Assembly: GCA_021603905.1 (NCBI GenBank)
Contig: BQIU01000034.1
Coordinates: 1 to 38,454, forward strand
Direction: 5' to 3'
From: Nitrospirales bacterium
Lineage (GTDB): Bacteria > Nitrospirota > Nitrospiria > Nitrospirales > UBA8639
DNA: 38,454 bases
Positions within the stretch are counted from its first letter, which is position 1. Each line of letters starts with the position of its first letter. The position numbers were made by a program, and so were the translations under genes. Positions 34,620 through 38,454 of this stretch are shown here, piece after piece. The notes beneath the pieces are model-generated. The model was not told where the DNA came from, ran no database searches, and saw only the letters and a program-made list of their open reading frames with translations.

Positions 34620-36950
34620 TTAAAACACTGACCCGACTGAAAATTCAAACACGCCTCGTTTTTCTCGAGACCTTCTGGATATCGGTACTCCATACGCAGC
34701 CCGCAGAGGGCCGAATGGAGAAATCCACCGGACTTCAAGTCCGGTGGCTGGTCGAAGATTACAACAAATATCAAAGGTTTTGGTCTTGGAAAACCCTTCT
34801 CCATAATCGAAAAAGACGACGCCGTTCAGCTTGGCCTCAGCTAAAATAGGGAAGATCAAATCCACATTAAAAATCAATTGCTTGGTTGCACCCAGCAGCG
34901 TACGACTAGCGGTCACCGGCCCCGCTCGACCAAACTTAAACCCTCTGACCGTATTGATACCGCCGACAAAAAAGAGTTCAGGCAGTGGGACCGCATCCCC
35001 GTTATAGCCTTTGGCCACCCCGACTCGCGCCCGCGTCGCCACACGAAGATCCCAAATTGGAAGCGGCGTATACCGCAACGCATCAAACGCCACGGAATAA
35101 AAGTCATTGGTCCCGCCTAATAATTCCGTCCCAAAGCTTGCGTTGACTCCAACACGGGCCCCGCGTCTGGGATCCAGGAAAAAGTCTCGAGAATCCCGAA
35201 ATAAGGCTGCCCGAAATCCCGTTGTCGTTTGCGACCCGACCTGACGCAAAATCAGTTCAGGAGCGTCTGACCGGGGGTTGGATATTCTGATTCGTTCAGC
35301 CACAAACGTAAAGCTTCCGGAAATGTACTCAGAGAACGACCGGCCAAAAGTGATATTACCACCCGTTTTTTTCTCTTCATAGGTTAAGAAGTCCGTATTC
35401 GTTTGAAATCCATCAATCTGCATGGATGTCAAGCCATCATAGAGGGCCGGATTTCGAAAGGTAATCACCCCTAACGTTCGACGACCACCAACCTGACCAC
35501 GTATTCGTCCCGTATAGCCGAGGCCAAAAAGATTGCCTTCCGTAATATCAGCAATGGCCGTAAATTGATCAAGCGTACTAAACCCTCCGCCGATGCTGAA
35601 TGAGCCCGTTGGCTTCTCTTTGACTTTCACCTCAAGATCTACTTGTCCTTCATCGATCTGCTGCGGCAAAATTTCGACGGTTTCAAAAAAGTTTAAATTA
35701 TTGAGACGTTCAAAGCTTCGCTTCATGGCGACCGAGTCGATCATGTCCCGTTCATCCACGCGCAACTCACGACGGATCACATTGTCTCGTGTTTTCCCAT
35801 TACCCGTAATCCGAATATCTCGGATACGAATCAACTCTCCTTCTTTGATGGTAATCACGATTTCGGTACTTCGGCTCTCCGGATCAGGTTGGATGGCGGG
35901 AACCGGTTCAGCAAAGGCGTACCCTCGTTCTCCGTAGAGATCAGTTAATCGCGTGACCTCCTCGCGCACCTTAGCCCGTTGAAACACCTCGCCCGCTCGA
36001 ATCGACAGTCCCTTTTCTAATTCCTGATCTGTAAAAATCGTGTTGCCTTTAATCGTCACCGAGCTCACGATATAAGGTTCTCCCTCGACGATCGGAAAAT
36101 TCACGTCAAACCATTCCTTCTGTTCATCGAGGTCAATGGACGGGACGCCCACCTGCACATCAAGATAGCCACGATTCATATAGGCTTCTTTGATTCGCTC
36201 GACGTCATTGGGAATCTCATCCTGCTTCAGAATTCCTGCGTCGGTAAACCATGACCACGGGAGCGACCACTCCCGCGTCGCCATCCCTCCGAGCAGTTCC
36301 TTTCGTGACAAAATGGTACGGCCTTCAAACGTGACCTCTTTGATATGTGCCTGCGGGCCTTCTTGGATAAAAAAGGTTAATCGATGCTGATTTTCGCTCA
36401 CGACCTCCATCACCGGAATCACCTGCGCATGGTAATAGCCTTCTTCTTGATACGCCTTTCGGATATTTTCGACACTGACATTTACTTGCGCCTGATCCAA
36501 AAACACTTGACTCTGCACTGTCACCTTTTCTTTCAACTTGTCTTCGGATAATTCATCATTCCCATCAAAAACCGTCTCGATATTAAAGGCTTTCTCACGA
36601 ACCACAAACACAATATCGACTCCATCAGGTTTCCTCTGCGTATCCACCTGTACGTCTTCAAAGAATCCCATTTCATAAATATGCTGAATTTCGGCACGAA
36701 CCTCCTCAGAAAGAAATCGATCCCCGGCTTTGAGCGTGAGCTTTGATTCGACGGCCTGCACATCAATATGTTGTGTGCCTTGAATGCGAATTGAACGAAT
36801 CCTCAAGTCATCGTCGGCCGCCAAAGCCGGGCGATCGGCTCCGCTTCCACACACCACTAGACTCAACGCCAGTGCATACAGGAATGCCACCCTGAAGAAT
36901 AAAACTGGAGAATTGAATGCAGACCACAATTGAACCCGGCAGTCGTTCAT
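34620..36950 (-). CDS. bamA: Outer membrane protein assembly factor BamA
   Basis: Core of the BAM complex that inserts beta-barrel proteins into the outer membrane. Residues 1-45 contain a long signal peptide (hydrophobic about 17-34, cut near ALAA). Five POTRA domains follow at about 49-120, 121-199, 200-292, 293-371 and 372-446, then a 16-strand barrel from 448. VRGF, the conserved L6 loop motif, is present in NTVRGFKFG, and the chain ends in phenylalanine (FSVGSVF), the barrel recognition signal. The 776-residue length is a little under E. coli BamA. It is the first gene of the minus-strand cluster, head to head with lon. Confidence 0.97.
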   Translation of the reverse strand: MNDCRVQLWSAFNSPVLFFRVAFLYALALSLVVCGSGADRPALAADDDLRIRSIRIQGTQHIDVQAVESKLTLKAGDRFLSEEVRAEIQHIYEMGFFEDVQVDTQRKPDGVDIVFVVREKAFNIETVFDGNDELSEDKLKEKVTVQSQVFLDQAQVNVSVENIRKAYQEEGYYHAQVIPVMEVVSENQHRLTFFIQEGPQAHIKEVTFEGRTILSRKELLGGMATREWSLPWSWFTDAGILKQDEIPNDVERIKEAYMNRGYLDVQVGVPSIDLDEQKEWFDVNFPIVEGEPYIVSSVTIKGNTIFTDQELEKGLSIRAGEVFQRAKVREEVTRLTDLYGERGYAFAEPVPAIQPDPESRSTEIVITIKEGELIRIRDIRITGNGKTRDNVIRRELRVDERDMIDSVAMKRSFERLNNLNFFETVEILPQQIDEGQVDLEVKVKEKPTGSFSIGGGFSTLDQFTAIADITEGNLFGLGYTGRIRGQVGGRRTLGVITFRNPALYDGLTSMQIDGFQTNTDFLTYEEKKTGGNITFGRSFSEYISGSFTFVAERIRISNPRSDAPELILRQVGSQTTTGFRAALFRDSRDFFLDPRRGARVGVNASFGTELLGGTNDFYSVAFDALRYTPLPIWDLRVATRARVGVAKGYNGDAVPLPELFFVGGINTVRGFKFGRAGPVTASRTLLGATKQLIFNVDLIFPILAEAKLNGVVFFDYGEGFSKTKTFDICCNLRPATGLEVRWISPFGPLRAAYGVPISRRSREKRGVFEFSVGSVF
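34725..34747. repeat. Palindrome inside bamA
   Basis: CCACCGGACTT and AAGTCCGGTGG are perfect 11-bp arms around a single base. The site codes for the conserved ATGLEVRW segment of the last barrel strands. It could form a stable hairpin in the mRNA or be a binding site, but protein constraint alone may explain part of it. Confidence 0.6.
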
Positions 36951-37417
36951 TCATCATCCCATTTGCCGGCATCATGGGATCGATGGACAGACAAACGCCC
37001 CGGCACGGAGTAAAGGATGAAATGAAAACCGTGGATGAGAAAGTCTGAATTAGACAAGATGATGATATTGATTGGTCATACCCAACCGGGGAGCAACGAA
37101 CGTTCAACACAACATGCTCACAGGGAGAGTAGGAATTCCACGAATTTGTAAGACTTGAATACTCTTAGGAAGACATTGAATTATATAGTTGAAATACGAT
37201 TCTTGTAAAGTACAGTATCCAGAGGAAGCAAGGTCATTCCAGAACTAGGATATTACCTTGACATTATTTTTACCCTTCTCCTAGTATCGTCACCATGATC
37301 GAGGCCAACCTCATGCGGGGGTGCATCGGACTTGACCAAGCCCGTTTCGATGCGTCTCCAGCCATCCTGCAAATCGTGACGACACCACGCACACCGCGAT
37401 AAGTCTCTTACGTGACT
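36951..37417. other. Divergent intergenic region between bamA and lon
   Basis: 467 bp without a supported gene. It should hold the promoter of the whole LPS cluster on the minus strand, where I found no convincing hexamer pair, and that of lon on the plus strand, where two candidates exist (37189-37218 and 37258-37287). A 35-codon frame from ATG 37295 to TAA 37400 lies in the lon reading frame and lacks a ribosome binding site. No CIRCE element was seen. Confidence 0.5.
37258..37287 (+). promoter_or_regulatory. Promoter candidate for lon
   Basis: TTGACA (37258-37263), a perfect -35, is followed after 18 bp by TAGTAT (37282-37287). This gives a leader of about 125 bases before lon. A weaker pair, TTGAAA (37189-37194) and CAGTAT (37213-37218), also spaced 18 bp, lies 70 bp upstream. 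Neither resembles a heat-shock sigma-32 promoter. Confidence 0.5.
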
Positions 37418-38454
37418 ATGGAAGAACCATACGCTATGGAAGAACGTCCTCAAACTGAAATCCCGTCATCCCTCCCGCTCCTGCCGGTGCGCGACATTGT
37501 CGTGTTTCCGTATATGGTGTTGCCGCTGTTTGTTGGCCGAGATGTTTCCATTAAGGCTATTGAAGAAGCGTTAGCAGGCAATCGGATGATCTTTCTCACC
37601 ACGCAAAAAACCCAAGACATTGAATTACCACAGCCTGATGAATTACACGCTGTTGGAACCGTGGGCATGATCATGCGGATGCTTAAGCTCCCTGATGAAC
37701 GGATCAAAATTTTAGTGCAAGGCCTGGCCAAAGCCCGCATCCTCAGCTACACACAATCAAAACCGTTTTACACCGTCAATATTGAAAAAATCGTCGATAC
37801 CAACATCGCCCAGTCTTCACTCGAGCATGAAGCCTTGATGCGAACCACCAAGGAATCGCTCGAACAACTGGTCAGTCTTGGCAAAGTCATCATGCCCGAT
37901 GTCCTCACGGTCATTGAAAATCTGGATGAACCCGGACGATTGGCCGATATCATCGCCTCGAACCTGGGATTAAAAGTCGAAACCACGCAGGAAGTCCTTG
38001 AAATTGAAGATCCGCTCAAACGGCTCTCCCGCGTAAGAGAAGTGCTCGCCAAAGAACACGAAGTGCTCTCCATGCAACAAAAAATTCAAGCTCAAGCCAA
38101 AGGCGAGATGGACAAAACCCAACGCGAATACTTTTTGCGTGAGCAATTGAAAGCCATTCAAAAAGAATTGGGGGAATTGGACGATCGCGCGGAAGAAGTC
38201 ACTGAATTTCGAACGCGTATGACCGATGCGAAGATGCCTGAAAAAGTTCTGAAGGAATGCGAAAAGCAGTTAAAACGTCTGGAAAAAATGCATCCCGACG
38301 CCGCGGAATCTGGAACCGTCCGAACGTATTTGGAATGGATGGTTGACCTTCCCTGGAGCCACCGGTCACAGGATAACTTAAACATCAAGGAAGCCACGAA
38401 AGTCCTCCATCACGATCACTATGACCTCGAAAAGGTCAAGGAACGCATTTTAGA
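37418..38454 (+). CDS. lon: Lon protease, N-terminal part (3' end cut by window)
   Basis: ATP-dependent protease of the cytoplasm. The 345 residues present cover the LON substrate-binding domain (LPLLPVRDIVVFPYMVLPLFVGR, then LVQGLAKARI) and the helical coiled-coil linker with EYFLREQLKAIQKELGE and YLEWMVDLPW; the AAA+ and serine-lysine protease domains lie beyond the window. The frame is closed by TAA at 37400, so the start is at 37412-37436. I use ATG 37418; the ATG at 37436 is preceded by GGAAGA and may be the real one. Confidence 0.95.
   Translation, partial: MEEPYAMEERPQTEIPSSLPLLPVRDIVVFPYMVLPLFVGRDVSIKAIEEALAGNRMIFLTTQKTQDIELPQPDELHAVGTVGMIMRMLKLPDERIKILVQGLAKARILSYTQSKPFYTVNIEKIVDTNIAQSSLEHEALMRTTKESLEQLVSLGKVIMPDVLTVIENLDEPGRLADIIASNLGLKVETTQEVLEIEDPLKRLSRVREVLAKEHEVLSMQQKIQAQAKGEMDKTQREYFLREQLKAIQKELGELDDRAEEVTEFRTRMTDAKMPEKVLKECEKQLKRLEKMHPDAAESGTVRTYLEWMVDLPWSHRSQDNLNIKEATKVLHHDHYDLEKVKERIL

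Noticed and set aside
37154-37190. Heat-shock (sigma-32-type) promoter before lon
   Set aside because: CTTGAA is present, but no CCCCAT-like -10 lies at the right distance.

Overview
The window looks like a chromosomal segment of a Gram-negative, LPS-making bacterium of moderate GC. My best guess is Nitrospirota (Nitrospira-like). This rests on the mix of LpxI rather than LpxH, a Gfo/Idh/MocA gene inside the lpx cluster, and long runs of family 9 glycosyltransferases; it is an inference that a marker-gene search would settle. I see no phage genes, insertion sequences or CRISPR arrays.

Left part (1-14.4 kb, mixed strands): the 3' three quarters of dnaE, then accA; a lone protein with the residue pattern of an iron/2-oxoglutarate oxygenase (DUF6445-like); a POT-family peptide transporter; a tiny lipoprotein; a transketolase of the animal type; the decayed remains of a Crp/Fnr regulator; a CCA-adding enzyme; a small cupin; an exported CPHC thioredoxin-fold protein with a 70-residue hypothetical protein behind it; a tRNA-Ser(GCU); and a 353-residue protein of unknown function.

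Right part (14.4-37 kb, all on the minus strand): a long outer-membrane biogenesis cluster. In transcription order it reads bamA, an ompH/skp-like gene, fabZ, lpxA, lpxI, a Gfo/Idh/MocA oxidoreductase, lpxB, msbA, a lysophospholipid-type acyltransferase (frameshifted at an A10 run), waaA, lpxK, waaF, gmhB, waaC, then seven further glycosyltransferases (two WaaE-like GT2, one divergent GT2-like, two GT4, two GT9). Together these cover beta-barrel assembly, lipid A synthesis (first acylation, pyrophosphate cleavage, disaccharide formation, 4'-phosphorylation), Kdo addition, heptose supply and transfer, core extension and MsbA flipping. lpxD, usually between skp and fabZ, is absent here.

The right edge holds the 5' part of lon on the plus strand, head to head with bamA across a 467-bp intergenic region with a good promoter candidate. 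The points most worth following are the homopolymer frameshift in the acyltransferase, the GnnA-like gene without a GnnB partner, the lipobox on the Skp-like protein, the missing lpxD, the animal-type transketolase, the Crp/Fnr relic, and several inverted repeats placed at gene borders in the LPS cluster.
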